From: Natranaerovirga hydrolytica
GTDB lineage: Bacteria > Bacillota > Clostridia > Lachnospirales > DSM-24629
Assembly (NCBI RefSeq): GCF_004339095.1
Contig: NZ_SMGQ01000015.1
Location: 62,001 to 126,000, forward strand
Direction of reading: 5' to 3'
Length of the DNA stretch: 64,000 bases
In this document: one piece after another, positions 36,857 to 46,070 of the stretch
Layout: each line of letters opens with the position of its first letter
How positions within the stretch are numbered: position 1 is the first letter of the stretch
Notes under the pieces: generated by a model
Database searches by the model: none
Seen by the model: only the letters and a program-made list of their open reading frames with translations
Told to the model about the DNA's origin: nothing
Program-made: the position numbers and the translations under genes

Positions 36857-38206
36857 ATGGGGAGATTATTTGGAACAGATGGTGTGCGTGGTATAGCTAA
36901 CCAAGATTTGACTATAGAATTAGCATTTAAATTAGGTCAGGCAGGCGCATACGTTTTGACAAAAGAAAATAAACATAAACCAACAATTATTGTTGGAAGA
37001 GATACAAGAATATCTGGAGAAATGTTAACATCCGCTTTAATAGCAGGGATATGTTCAGTAGGTGCTAATGCCATAGCAATAGGTGTTGTACCAACGCCTG
37101 CCGTATCGTATTTAACTAAAAAATATAAAGCCGACGCTGGAATTGTTGTTTCAGCTTCACATAATCCAGTTGAATATAATGGCATCAAATTCTTTAATCA
37201 AAAAGGATACAAATTATCAGATGCTATAGAAGAAGAAATAGAAAGTATTATTTTAGACAATAAAGAAATGATACAGTTGCCAACAGGAACGGACATAGGG
37301 ACTGTAAAATATAAAAAAGAAAGTATAGAAGAATACATTGACTATGTAAAACAAATTGTTGATATAGATTTTAAAGGGTTAAAAGTAGTTATTGATTGTG
37401 CCAATGGTGCATCTTATGCTTCAGCACCTGAGACATTAAGGCAACTAGGAGCAGAAGTATACATAATTCATAATGAACCAGATGGTAAAAACATTAATAA
37501 AAATTGTGGTTCAACACATATGGATGATTTGAAAAATTATGTCATACAACTCAAAGCGGATATTGGTATAGCATTTGATGGTGATGCTGACCGATGTCTA
37601 GCAGTGGATGAAAAGGGCAATTTGATTGATGGTGATCAAATTATGTCCATTTGCGGTTTGTTTATGAAAGAAAATAACCAATTAAAAAAAGATACCATTG
37701 TGGCAACGGTAATGAGTAACTTAGGGCTTTCTTTAATGGGAGAAGAGAATGACATTCAAATTAAGCAGACCAAAGTAGGCGATCGATACGTATTAGAAGA
37801 AATGGTTAAAAACAGTTACAACTTAGGTGGTGAACAATCGGGACACATTATATTCTCGGATTATAACACAACTGGAGATGGGTTGATAACAGCGGTTCAT
37901 ATTCTAGAGGTGTTAAAAAGAAAAAACAAACCATTATCTGAAATCGCAAAGGTAATGACGGTTCTACCACAAGTGCTCATTAATGCAAAGGTAGACAATA
38001 GTAAAAAACAAGATTACTTAAAAGATGAAGTCATTAATCAAGCCATTAAAAAAGTGGAAGAAAAATTTGAAGGTCAAGGAAGAGTCCTTATTAGACCATC
38101 TGGAACAGAACCACTGGTAAGGGTAATGATAGAAGGTAAAGATGAAAGTTTATTAAAAACAGAAGCCAATCAATTGGCACAACTTATAGAATCAAGATTA
38201 AAATAA
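36857..38206 (+). CDS. glmM: Phosphoglucosamine mutase
   Basis: This 449-residue enzyme turns glucosamine 6-phosphate into the 1-phosphate for peptidoglycan precursors. The active phosphoserine is S101 in VVSASHNPVEYNG. The metal loop is AFDGDADRCLAVD, the sugar loop GGEQSGHIIF, and the phosphate-binding loop RPSGTEPLVRVM. It starts MGRLFGTDGVRG, as usual. It has its own promoter and is followed by glmS after 32 bases; cdaA and cdaR lie just upstream, and GlmM is known to bind and restrain CdaA in other Firmicutes. Confidence 0.97.
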   Translation: MGRLFGTDGVRGIANQDLTIELAFKLGQAGAYVLTKENKHKPTIIVGRDTRISGEMLTSALIAGICSVGANAIAIGVVPTPAVSYLTKKYKADAGIVVSASHNPVEYNGIKFFNQKGYKLSDAIEEEIESIILDNKEMIQLPTGTDIGTVKYKKESIEEYIDYVKQIVDIDFKGLKVVIDCANGASYASAPETLRQLGAEVYIIHNEPDGKNINKNCGSTHMDDLKNYVIQLKADIGIAFDGDADRCLAVDEKGNLIDGDQIMSICGLFMKENNQLKKDTIVATVMSNLGLSLMGEENDIQIKQTKVGDRYVLEEMVKNSYNLGGEQSGHIIFSDYNTTGDGLITAVHILEVLKRKNKPLSEIAKVMTVLPQVLINAKVDNSKKQDYLKDEVINQAIKKVEEKFEGQGRVLIRPSGTEPLVRVMIEGKDESLLKTEANQLAQLIESRLK

Positions 38207-38238
38207 TCGTTAAATAAATATAAATGGAGGCAATAAAT

Positions 38239-40071
38239 ATGTGTGGAATTGTTGGTTATATAGGAAAAAAAGAAGCAACACCTATACTCATAGAAGGTTT
38301 AAGTAAATTAGAATACAGAGGATATGACTCAGCAGGGGTTTGTGTATATAATCAAGCACTCAACTTAATGAAGGCAAAAGGAAGATTAGCCATATTAGAA
38401 GAAAAAGTTACAAATAATCCATTAAAAGGGTGTGTGGGTATTGGTCATACCAGATGGGCAACCCACGGTGAACCTTCAGATGAAAATTCACATCCTCATT
38501 ACAATGAAGATGAAACCATTGCATTGGTGCATAATGGTATAATAGAAAATTATTTAACCATAAAAGAAAAATTAGAAACAAAAGGGTATACCTTTAAATC
38601 AGAAACAGATACAGAAGTGGCAGTTCAACTAATTGATTATTATTACAAAGAAAAAAATGACTTACTAGATGCTGTGATAACAGCAATAGAAGAAATAGAA
38701 GGGTCATATGCTTTTGCAATTCTGTCAGTAGATGAACCGGATAAAGTCATTGCTGTAAGAAAAGACAGTCCATTAATTATTGGGCTGGGAGATGGTGAAA
38801 ATTATATTGCATCAGATATTCCTGCAATCTTAAAACATACTAGAGATATGTATTTATTAGAAGATCAAGAGATTGCCATTGTAAGAGAAGGGGATATTAC
38901 CATACTTAATGTAAATAAAGAATCGTTGCAAAGAGATGTATACCATGTGGATTGGGATATTGAAGCAGCAGAAAAAGGTGGATTTGACCACTTTATGCTA
39001 AAAGAAATTTTTGAACAGCCAAATGTTGTTAAAAATACATTAATGCCTAGATTACCATTAGACCAAGATGAAATTTTATTGGATAATATTAAATTAACAC
39101 AATCAGATATAGAGAAATTTAAGCAAATCTATATTGTAGCATGTGGAACAGCTTCATATACTGGGTTAGTAGGCAAATATCTAATAGAACGAGTATCAAG
39201 AGTACCAGTTATTTCTGAAATTGCATCAGAATTTAGGTACAGAGAGCCTATTTTAGACGAGAATACACTAATGATCGTTGTTTCTCAATCAGGAGAAACA
39301 GCAGATACATTAGCGGCTCTTAGAATGGCAAAAAAAGCAGGTGCACATGTTATTGGTATTGTTAATGCAGTGGGTTCAACAATAGCTAGAGAAGCCAATG
39401 ATGTCTTATATACTTGGGCAGGTCCAGAGATAGCAGTGGCATCTACTAAAGCTTACTCTGCACAATTATGTGCGATGTATTTAATTTCTATTAAAATTGC
39501 TATGGAATTAGGGAAAATTGATACCAATGCATTTAAAGCATTAAGAGAAGAACTGTATGCACTGCCAGATAAAATAGAAAGCATATTAAAGCAATCTCAC
39601 AAGATAAAAGCATTAGCAGATCAGTATAAGTCTTCAAAAAACATCTTTTATATTGGTCGAGGGTTAGACTATGCAGTATCTATGGAAGGTGCGTTAAAAT
39701 TAAAAGAAATAGCGTATTTACATGCTGAGCCCTATGCAGCAGGGGAATTAAAACACGGTCCCATTGCACTTATTGAAGACAGTTCATTATTAGTTGGTTT
39801 AGTAGGGCAAGAAGAATTATTTGATAAAACAGTAAGCAATATAAAAGAAGTAAAAGCAAGAGGTGCAAAAGTTTTAGCCATTGCACTAGAAGGCAATGAA
39901 GCCATTGAAAAAACAGCAGATGAAGTCATTTATGTACCAAGAACCCATTGGTATCTAACATCTATATTATTAAATATACCACAACAAATCTTTGCCTATT
40001 ATATAGCAGTTGGTTTAGGGCATGACGTTGATAAACCAAGAAATTTAGCAAAGTCTGTTACAGTTGAGTAA
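38239..40071 (+). CDS. glmS: Glutamine--fructose-6-phosphate aminotransferase
   Basis: This 610-residue enzyme makes glucosamine 6-phosphate. The start must be the ATG giving MCGIVGYIGKK, since the Cys next to the initiator is the glutaminase nucleophile; it follows TGGAGG. The glutaminase domain has GHTRWATHGEPSDENSHPH and the two SIS domains have ACGTASYTGLVGK, SQSGETADTLAAL and GRGLDYAVSMEGALKLKEI. The C-terminus KSVTVE is standard. The 32-base gap from glmM leaves no room for a glmS ribozyme, so control by that ribozyme is absent at this position. Confidence 0.97.
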   Translation: MCGIVGYIGKKEATPILIEGLSKLEYRGYDSAGVCVYNQALNLMKAKGRLAILEEKVTNNPLKGCVGIGHTRWATHGEPSDENSHPHYNEDETIALVHNGIIENYLTIKEKLETKGYTFKSETDTEVAVQLIDYYYKEKNDLLDAVITAIEEIEGSYAFAILSVDEPDKVIAVRKDSPLIIGLGDGENYIASDIPAILKHTRDMYLLEDQEIAIVREGDITILNVNKESLQRDVYHVDWDIEAAEKGGFDHFMLKEIFEQPNVVKNTLMPRLPLDQDEILLDNIKLTQSDIEKFKQIYIVACGTASYTGLVGKYLIERVSRVPVISEIASEFRYREPILDENTLMIVVSQSGETADTLAALRMAKKAGAHVIGIVNAVGSTIAREANDVLYTWAGPEIAVASTKAYSAQLCAMYLISIKIAMELGKIDTNAFKALREELYALPDKIESILKQSHKIKALADQYKSSKNIFYIGRGLDYAVSMEGALKLKEIAYLHAEPYAAGELKHGPIALIEDSSLLVGLVGQEELFDKTVSNIKEVKARGAKVLAIALEGNEAIEKTADEVIYVPRTHWYLTSILLNIPQQIFAYYIAVGLGHDVDKPRNLAKSVTVE

Positions 40072-40116
40072 GGGGATTTATAAAGAATTAATTTAATTGC
40101 TTACAGAGTAGCATTT

Positions 40117-40155
40117 ACTAAAGAGAAAAGAACATAATTGTCTTTTCTCTTTAGT
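40117..40155 (+). terminator. Hairpin terminator after glmS
   Basis: A perfect 15-bp stem, ACTAAAGAGAAAAGA with its complement, and a 9-base loop. There is no long T-run beyond the stem. Confidence 0.7.
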
Positions 40156-40283
40156 TGTACGCTATGACGGTTTACTAGTGGATATATAAAGTTTGGTACA
40201 ATTATTAAAAGATAACATTTCTCTTTTGTTTCGTTACAATAAATGATACAATAAAGTATAAAAACTAAATGGGAGGGACTAGA

Positions 40284-41030
40284 ATGGAAGCATTGTTATA
40301 CAGTTTTTTAGCCGGAATATCCACCTCATTAGGTGTAATCATTTTAATTTTATTTGGCAAGCCAAGTGAAAAAGTGCTATCCGCTTTATTAGGATTTGCC
40401 GGAGGCATTATGTTAGCCATTTCTGTATTTGAGCTCATGCCAGAAGCCGTAGAATTTGGTTCTATTACAGCTGCTGTTATTGGGTTTGTACTCGGTGCCT
40501 TAATGATGTATTTATTAGATAAAGTTGTACCTCACTCTCACTTATCTGAACCGGATGATTTGGTTGTAGAAAATGCAGAGAACTTTAAAAAGCAAACAAG
40601 CCCAATGCTTAGAATGGGTTATTTAATACTTTTTGGTATTGCTTTACATAATTTGCCAGAAGGTTTGGCAATTGGTGCAGGATTAGAATCCAGTCCGGAA
40701 GTAGGGCTTTTTATAGCAATTGCCATAGCCCTTCATAATATCCCAGAAGGTCTAGCCATGGCAGGACCATTAAAAGCAGGGGGGTTGGGATCAGGAAAAA
40801 TATTTTTATTTACCTTAATTGCAGGTTTAATGACACCAGTTGGTGCGGCAATAGGTCTAATATTCTTTAGTATTTCTCCAGTTTTTGTAGGAGGGTCATT
40901 GGCTTTTGCAGCAGGTGCAATGATTTATATTGTTAACGATGAATTAATTCCTCAAGCCAACGCAATGCATAGCCACCTTGCCAATACAGGAATCATTGTG
41001 GGTTTATTATTAGGATTTGTATTTTTATAA
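40284..41030 (+). CDS. ZIP-family metal transporter
   Basis: This 248-residue membrane protein imports divalent metal, probably zinc. It has about eight membrane segments with the paired metal-site motifs GIALHNLPEGLAIGAG and AIALHNIPEGLAMAGP (His-Asn-x-Pro-Glu-Gly). A His-containing loop (DKVVPHSHLSEP) lies between early helices. The ATG after GGGAGGG is preferred. The gene is alone and convergent with the sensor kinase gene across a shared terminator. The metal cannot be fixed from sequence. Confidence 0.93.
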   Translation: MEALLYSFLAGISTSLGVIILILFGKPSEKVLSALLGFAGGIMLAISVFELMPEAVEFGSITAAVIGFVLGALMMYLLDKVVPHSHLSEPDDLVVENAENFKKQTSPMLRMGYLILFGIALHNLPEGLAIGAGLESSPEVGLFIAIAIALHNIPEGLAMAGPLKAGGLGSGKIFLFTLIAGLMTPVGAAIGLIFFSISPVFVGGSLAFAAGAMIYIVNDELIPQANAMHSHLANTGIIVGLLLGFVFL

Positions 41031-41046
41031 ATAGAATCAATTTAAG

Positions 41047-41084
41047 AAACATCATTAAAGCATTTGCTTTAATGATGTTTTTTT
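41047..41084. terminator. Bidirectional terminator between ZIP and histidine kinase genes
   Basis: AAACATCATTAAAGC pairs with its complement, with a T-run on the plus strand. The kinase stop codon lies inside the stem. Confidence 0.85.
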
Positions 41085-42328
41085 GATGAGAAAATAGGAA
41101 AAAGAATGGTAAAAGTAGTTAATTCATTAGGTGTACTTTCTACAGTAATATTACCATTATGTTGTTCAATAATTTTTTTTGCAATGGATAAACCTAGTCC
41201 ATAACCGCCACTTTGTGATTTTGTTCGAGATGGATCTACTCTATAAAAACGGTCAAAAATATTATTTAACTGCTCTTTAGGGATTCCTTCTCCAGAATTT
41301 GAAAAGATTAGTGTAGGCTGCGGTGAATGATGGAGTGTAATAATAATTTTACCATGTTTATTAGTGTATTTAATGGCATTATCTATAAAAATCATAGCAG
41401 CTTGTTTGATTTGTTCTTTAATGCCATAGAGATAAATGTTTTCTTCTAACTCATAATGGAGCGCGATGTTTTTTTCAAAAATAATAGCTTCCATAGCTAA
41501 TAAAACTTGTTCTAATGTTTCTGTTAAATTAAAAGAAGAAAAAGTAAAATCATTGTTAATAGAATCGATATGACTTAGATATAATAAGTCATTGGTTAAC
41601 GTGGACATTCTTTCAGCCTCAGATTTGATATACTGTAGCCATTTGGCTTGATTTTCTATGGTGTCTTTAGGGTTATCTAAAACAACATCCAAGTTTGTAC
41701 GAATCACAGTTAAAGGTGTTTTTAGCTCATGAGAAGCATCTGAAATAAATAACTTTTGTTTTTCGAAGGCGTCTTTTACAGGTTTAATGGATTGATTAGC
41801 AAAAAAATGACTGATAAAGTATATGATTAATAACATAACCAAAGCCACCACTAAAAACGTATAAACTAAGTTTCGTAATATGTCATATTGAGATGTGACG
41901 TCTAAAAAAATAATTTTTTCATTTTCAAATTGAGATTTAATGGTATAGGCCCAATTATGTCCGTCTAATTTTATGCTTCCACTATCAGCGTTATTATTTA
42001 TGACGATATTTTTTGCGGTTGTTAAAAATATTTCATCTATTTGAAAAGTAGAATACCCTTCAATAATATTATTGTTGGGATCAAGAGTCAGAGTAAAAAA
42101 AACAGAACGTTCTTGCGGCAACTCGTCATTAAGTCTTTCTGGACGCGGTTGAGCTAAAAAGTTATTTGGTGAACGATTAAAACCATCTAATCGCTGTAAC
42201 TCAAAGTCAATATTAGAACGAATTGAGTTATAAGTAATCAAAAAGATAATTAAAAAAGAAAAAATCATAGTCAGTGTTATAATAACAATATTTAAGATAA
42301 GAAATCTGTTTTTTAGTTTTAGAAACAT
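41069..42328 (-). CDS. Membrane sensor histidine kinase
   Basis: This 419-residue kinase has two membrane segments (about 10-33 and 153-175) around an extracellular sensor of about 120 residues. The cytoplasmic part has HisKA with H200 in FISDASHELKTPLTV, the N box DNAIKYTNKHGKI, and Gly-rich boxes SGGYGLGLSIAKKII. HAMP is short or missing. The sensor loop has no Cys pair or known domain. The start lies immediately after the response regulator stop, with the ribosome binding site inside the regulator gene, so the two are coupled. It probably controls the divergent VTC operon. Confidence 0.93.
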   Translation of the reverse strand: MFLKLKNRFLILNIVIITLTMIFSFLIIFLITYNSIRSNIDFELQRLDGFNRSPNNFLAQPRPERLNDELPQERSVFFTLTLDPNNNIIEGYSTFQIDEIFLTTAKNIVINNNADSGSIKLDGHNWAYTIKSQFENEKIIFLDVTSQYDILRNLVYTFLVVALVMLLIIYFISHFFANQSIKPVKDAFEKQKLFISDASHELKTPLTVIRTNLDVVLDNPKDTIENQAKWLQYIKSEAERMSTLTNDLLYLSHIDSINNDFTFSSFNLTETLEQVLLAMEAIIFEKNIALHYELEENIYLYGIKEQIKQAAMIFIDNAIKYTNKHGKIIITLHHSPQPTLIFSNSGEGIPKEQLNNIFDRFYRVDPSRTKSQSGGYGLGLSIAKKIIEQHNGNITVESTPNELTTFTILFPIFSSKKHH

Positions 42329-43003
42329 TTACCGATCCTCCAAAATATAGCCAATACCTCTAACAGTTTTAATTGAAGTAGAGGCATTTAAATACTTGAG
42401 TTTTTTTCTTAAAAAAGAAATATAGACTTCCACGTGATTGTGTTCCACTTCAGAATCATAGCCCCATATTTTTTCTATAATCAACTCTTTTGAAGATACC
42501 ATATTTTTTCTTAGCATAAGGAATTCTAAAAGCTCACTTTCCTTTAAGGTTAATTTTACATCTTTATGAGGGGTATATAAATTTAAAGTTGAAGTATTTA
42601 AAACAATATCGCCGTATTCCAAAGTGTTATCAGTCGTTAGCTCTCCTTTTCGTCTAGATAAGGCTCTTATTCTAGCCAATAACTCCTCACTTGCAAAAGG
42701 TTTAGTAAGATAATCATCTGCACCTGTATCAAGACCGATTACCTTATCAGACAGTTCACTTTTTGCAGTTAGTAAAATAACAGGCGTAGTGATTTTATCT
42801 AATCTCAATTCTTTTAATAAAGAAAGCCCATCTTTTTTGGGTAACATAATGTCTAAAATAATTATATCATAAATATTACTTAGTCCACATTCTAATCCAC
42901 TTTCACCATCAGATACCACATCAACAGAATAATGATATTTCTTTAATATTTGTTGAATGGCTTCTGCCAAATGTTGTTCGTCTTCTACCAATAAAATTCT
43001 CAT
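42329..43003 (-). CDS. OmpR-family response regulator
   Basis: This 224-residue regulator has a receiver domain with the phosphorylated aspartate D51 in IIILDIMLPKKDG, acidic pocket residues in VEDEQHL and the Lys in VILLTAKSE. The C-terminal winged helix (LTLKESELLEFLMLRKN, VEVYISFLRKKL, IKTVRGIGYILED) binds DNA. It is first in a two-gene operon with the kinase and is transcribed away from the VTC gene. Eleven-base direct repeats at 43099-43120 fit tandem binding by this class. Confidence 0.95.
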   Translation of the reverse strand: MRILLVEDEQHLAEAIQQILKKYHYSVDVVSDGESGLECGLSNIYDIIILDIMLPKKDGLSLLKELRLDKITTPVILLTAKSELSDKVIGLDTGADDYLTKPFASEELLARIRALSRRKGELTTDNTLEYGDIVLNTSTLNLYTPHKDVKLTLKESELLEFLMLRKNMVSSKELIIEKIWGYDSEVEHNHVEVYISFLRKKLKYLNASTSIKTVRGIGYILEDR

Positions 43004-43098
43004 AAAAAGCCCTCCTATATTTAAAAAAATTATATCATAGAAAACTTAAAAATACCTTAAGGAGATCAGTAAATCAAATGTTAATTTAAAGTAAAGGG

Positions 43099-43129
43099 TT
43101 TAAGGTTCTTTTAAGGATTCTTTTATAAA
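43099..43129 (+). promoter_or_regulatory. OmpR-type 11-bp direct repeats and -10 box upstream of the VTC operon
   Basis: TTTAAGGTTCT (43099-43109) is directly followed by TTTAAGGATTC (43110-43120), then a TATAAA box at 43124-43129. There is no good -35 box, so the repeats sit where an activator would contact polymerase. A CCTTAAGG palindrome lies near the regulator's own start. Confidence 0.6.
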
Positions 43130-43153
43130 ATGAATTCAAGGAGGTTGATAAAT

Positions 43154-43942
43154 ATGGCAATAGAAGTATTTAATCGATACGAAAAAAAATTTTTGCTCAA
43201 TCAAAAAATGTATCAGAACATAGAAGAAAAACTGAAAGAACATATGGATTTAGATGCGTACAATAAAAAGAAGGCATACTATACCATCTGCAATCTATAT
43301 TATGATACATCAGATTCTTCTATTATAAGGCATTCATTATCAAAGCCAAAGTACAAAGAAAAATTGCGTTTAAGAAGTTATGACATACCAAGTCAAGAAG
43401 ATAAAGTTTTTTTAGAGATTAAGAAAAAATACTATGGTCGTGTGAACAAACGCAGAACTTTAATCAATTTAGGGGATGCATATAACTTTATTCATTTAAA
43501 AGAGCTGTTTCACATAAAAGACTATATGAATCAACAGGTGCTAAAAGAAATTGAATATATCCTTTGGACAAAAGAACTAGAGCCAAAAGTATTTATAGCA
43601 TATGATAGAAAAGCTTATTTTGGTGTAGACAATAAAGACTTAAGAATTACATTTGACAAAAATATAAGAACCAGACGGTATGATTTGGCATTAGAAAAAG
43701 GTGATTATGGGGAGCCATTATTGGATGATAATACTTGGGTAATGGAAGTGAAGATACAAAACAGCGTCCCAGTATGGTTGACAAAAATTTTATCAGAAGA
43801 AAAAGTGTTCCGCTCAAGTTTTTCTAAGTACGGGAAGGAATATCAAAATAGGATTAAAAATATGAAAGAATTGAAAGGAGAAGATGATTTATGTTTGAAT
43901 CCATCTTTAACACAACAACACAAAATGCTTCAATATCAATAG
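43154..43942 (+). CDS. VTC-domain protein (possible polyphosphate polymerase)
   Basis: This 262-residue protein has the VTC tunnel domain of yeast vacuolar polyphosphate polymerase: FNRYEKKFLLN at the start, YTICNLYYDTSD, KEKLRLRSYD, VFLEIKKKYYGRVNKRR and VMEVKIQNSVPVWL supply the basic and acidic tunnel residues. In bacteria such proteins are often encoded with DUF4956, as here, and sometimes with CotH kinases. Its polymer or substrate is not proven. The ATG after AAGGAGG is used. The next gene begins 52 bases before its stop, which suggests coupled translation. Two OmpR-type boxes precede it. Confidence 0.88.
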   Translation: MAIEVFNRYEKKFLLNQKMYQNIEEKLKEHMDLDAYNKKKAYYTICNLYYDTSDSSIIRHSLSKPKYKEKLRLRSYDIPSQEDKVFLEIKKKYYGRVNKRRTLINLGDAYNFIHLKELFHIKDYMNQQVLKEIEYILWTKELEPKVFIAYDRKAYFGVDNKDLRITFDKNIRTRRYDLALEKGDYGEPLLDDNTWVMEVKIQNSVPVWLTKILSEEKVFRSSFSKYGKEYQNRIKNMKELKGEDDLCLNPSLTQQHKMLQYQ

Positions 43943-44577
43943 AGATAGCACTATTAACTTTAGTAATATCCTTTGTATTAGGAATAATCATTAGCATAAT
44001 CTATATGAAAACATGCGAAAAAGGCAGTTATTCTAAAAATTTTGCCATCACTTTAATCATTGTACCAACGGTTATGGCAATCATAATCTTTTTAATAGGA
44101 ACCAATATTGCTACAGCATTTAGTTTAGCAGGCGTATTTTCTATGATTCGTTTTAGAAGTGCACCAGGTGACCCTAAAGATATTGCGTATGTATTATTTA
44201 CAATGGCAGCAGGCCTTGCTTGTGGATTAGGTGTTTTTAGTTATGCCATAATGTTTACGCTGCTATTATGTTTATTTATGTTACTGTTAGATAAAATGCA
44301 TTTTGGCAATAAAAATATGTCTAATAAGTTATTAAAAATTACCATTCCAGAGGATATGGATTATGAAGGTAGATTTGATGAAATTTTACAGCAGTATACT
44401 TCTGAATACGAATTAAGAAAAATTAGAACAATGGATTTAGGTACACTGTATGAACTGATATATGACATTACCATAGAAGGTAATATAAATCAGAAAGAAT
44501 TTATTGATGCATTACGTTGTAGAAATGGTAATTTGAACATTGCTCTGTCTATGGGTGTAAGGTTTGTAGAGTATTAA
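43891..44577 (+). CDS. DUF4956 membrane protein
   Basis: This 228-residue protein has four membrane segments in its first about 140 residues and a soluble C-terminal domain of about 80 residues. LAGVFSMIRFRSAPGDPKDIAYVLFTMAAGL is the family core in shortened view: Arg-rich RFRS followed by DPKDIAY. DUF4956 proteins are usual partners of VTC-domain proteins and may move or anchor the polymer at the membrane; this is context-based. It overlaps the VTC gene and has a GAAAGGAG site. Confidence 0.87.
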   Translation: MFESIFNTTTQNASISIEIALLTLVISFVLGIIISIIYMKTCEKGSYSKNFAITLIIVPTVMAIIIFLIGTNIATAFSLAGVFSMIRFRSAPGDPKDIAYVLFTMAAGLACGLGVFSYAIMFTLLLCLFMLLLDKMHFGNKNMSNKLLKITIPEDMDYEGRFDEILQQYTSEYELRKIRTMDLGTLYELIYDITIEGNINQKEFIDALRCRNGNLNIALSMGVRFVEY

Positions 44578-44669
44578 GAAAACTATCTACATAGACCTAG
44601 AGAACCTAATGAATACTTTTATAAATCATTAGATAAAATAATCAATAAATAAAAAAGGGGTGCAAATCT

Positions 44670-45356
44670 ATGGATTATATCATTGTGTTTATTAGGGTAA
44701 TAACCATTATGTCGTTATTATTATTTTCAATCGTTCATATTATGGGAAGAAGACCTATTGGTGAGATGCCTGTGTTTGATTTTTTGGTTATCATTGTTTT
44801 AGGTTCTATTGTAGGTGCAGACATAGCAGATCCGAATATAAAACATATGCCAACGGTATTTGCTGTTATTGTCATTGCAGGGTTTCAACGATTGGTCAGT
44901 AAAGTGATTATAAAAAATAAACCCATCAAAAAAGCAATTACCTTCCAGCCGATTATCATTATAAAAGAAGGTCAATTAATCTATAAGAATTTAAAAGGGC
45001 TAGATTATTCAGTAGAAGATATATTAATGTTGCTTAGAGAAAAAGATGTTTTTGAAATCAATACTGTAAAATACGGTATTATAGAATCCAATGGTAATTT
45101 ATCAATATTAAAAAAAGATGGATACGAATACATTAATAAAATGGATATGCAGTTGGAAGTAAAACCTAAGAAGCTACAGCTGCCTGTAATAATTGATGGG
45201 GAAATTCAAGCGCACAATTTAAAGAAACTCAACATAACCCATAAAGAATTGTTAAAAGCTTTAAGTGATAGGAATCATAAAACATACAAAAACATTTTTT
45301 TGGCCTTAATGGACAATGAGAAAAACTTGCATATCTCAACATATACAGAAGAATAA
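44670..45356 (+). CDS. DUF421/YetF-family membrane protein
   Basis: This 228-residue protein has three N-terminal membrane segments and a soluble DUF421 domain. The motif IMGRRPIGEMPVFDFLVIIVLG with GSIVGADIADP is diagnostic, as is the RLVSKVIIKNKPIKKA link and the later FEINTVKYGIIESNGNLSI. Bacillus YetF relatives are linked to spores and membranes, but the biochemical function is unknown. It lies 92 bases after the DUF4956 gene and may share its transcript. Between its end and comFB are 280 bases with no gene. Confidence 0.88.
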   Translation: MDYIIVFIRVITIMSLLLFSIVHIMGRRPIGEMPVFDFLVIIVLGSIVGADIADPNIKHMPTVFAVIVIAGFQRLVSKVIIKNKPIKKAITFQPIIIIKEGQLIYKNLKGLDYSVEDILMLLREKDVFEINTVKYGIIESNGNLSILKKDGYEYINKMDMQLEVKPKKLQLPVIIDGEIQAHNLKKLNITHKELLKALSDRNHKTYKNIFLALMDNEKNLHISTYTEE

Positions 45357-45585
45357 AAGCAAGGTATAGAGATACTAGTCTAAATGTATTAAATAAATAA
45401 GGCAAATAAGGTAAAGTCATTTGCTAAAGTGATAAGGAGAAATCACTAAATCATAACAAAGAGTTGATTAATTCTTACTAGGTGTATGGGATTAATTGTA
45501 TTATCAGATCAAATGAGCCTTGTATTTTCAAGGGTTTGTTTGAGACAATGGATTGGTAAGGTATAGAAGTCTTCTAGCTGCCATT

Positions 45586-45615
45586 TTGCTTTTTATAAAA
45601 TGTGTGTGATATAAT
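45586..45615 (+). promoter_or_regulatory. Promoter of comFB-like gene
   Basis: TTGCTT and TATAAT are separated by 18 bases, about 24 bases before the start. Confidence 0.55.
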
Positions 45616-45638
45616 AGAGCTAGAAAGGAAATGGTTAA

Positions 45639-45908
45639 ATGGTAAAAAATTATATGGAAGACGTAGTAGACAAATGCTTAACTTCATTATTACATAATTA
45701 TCCCAATGTATGTAGGTGTTCTATTTGTCTTGACGATATCAAAGCAATAGCTCTGAATCAGTTAAAACCAATTTATTTTGTAGAAGAAAAAGGAGATGCA
45801 TATTCTAGACTGAATGAATTAACGTTTGAATTTAAGTCAAGTGTTATAAAAGAACTCATTAAATCTATTGAAATTGTATCCAACAATCCAAAACACATTA
45901 AAAAGTAG
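45639..45908 (+). CDS. ComFB-family protein
   Basis: This 89-residue protein matches the late competence ComFB family: MEDVVDKCLTSLL at the start, the Cys cluster VCRCSICLDDIKAIALNQLKP, and YFVEEKGDAYSRL. The three clustered Cys residues suggest zinc binding. Members in cyanobacteria bind cyclic dinucleotides, but ligand binding here is unproven. No comF genes are next to it. It has its own promoter and a strong terminator. Confidence 0.85.
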   Translation: MVKNYMEDVVDKCLTSLLHNYPNVCRCSICLDDIKAIALNQLKPIYFVEEKGDAYSRLNELTFEFKSSVIKELIKSIEIVSNNPKHIKK

Positions 45909-45952
45909 AAAAGTTATTAAAAAGAAGAAGATATAACTTTTCTACTTTTTTT
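45900..45952 (+). terminator. Terminator after comFB-like gene
   Basis: An 18-bp perfect stem (AAAAAGTAGAAAAGTTAT and its complement at 45933-45950), ending in T residues. Confidence 0.9.
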
Positions 45953-46070
45953 AACTAAAATATAATATGTTTAAACAGTATATACTTTAGTAGTTTGGCA
46001 AGACTATTAAAGTGTTTTTTATTGTACGATAATGATTAATTATTAATCATTATCGACAAAAAATAATTCT

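Noticed and set aside
38207-38238. glmS ribozyme expected upstream of glmS
   Set aside because: Only 32 bases separate glmM and glmS, far too few for the ribozyme, and none is recognisable before glmM.
45421-45450. Hairpin AGTGAT/ATCACT with AAGGAG in its loop
   Set aside because: No start codon or reading frame follows at a usable distance, so it does not hide a ribosome binding site of a visible gene.
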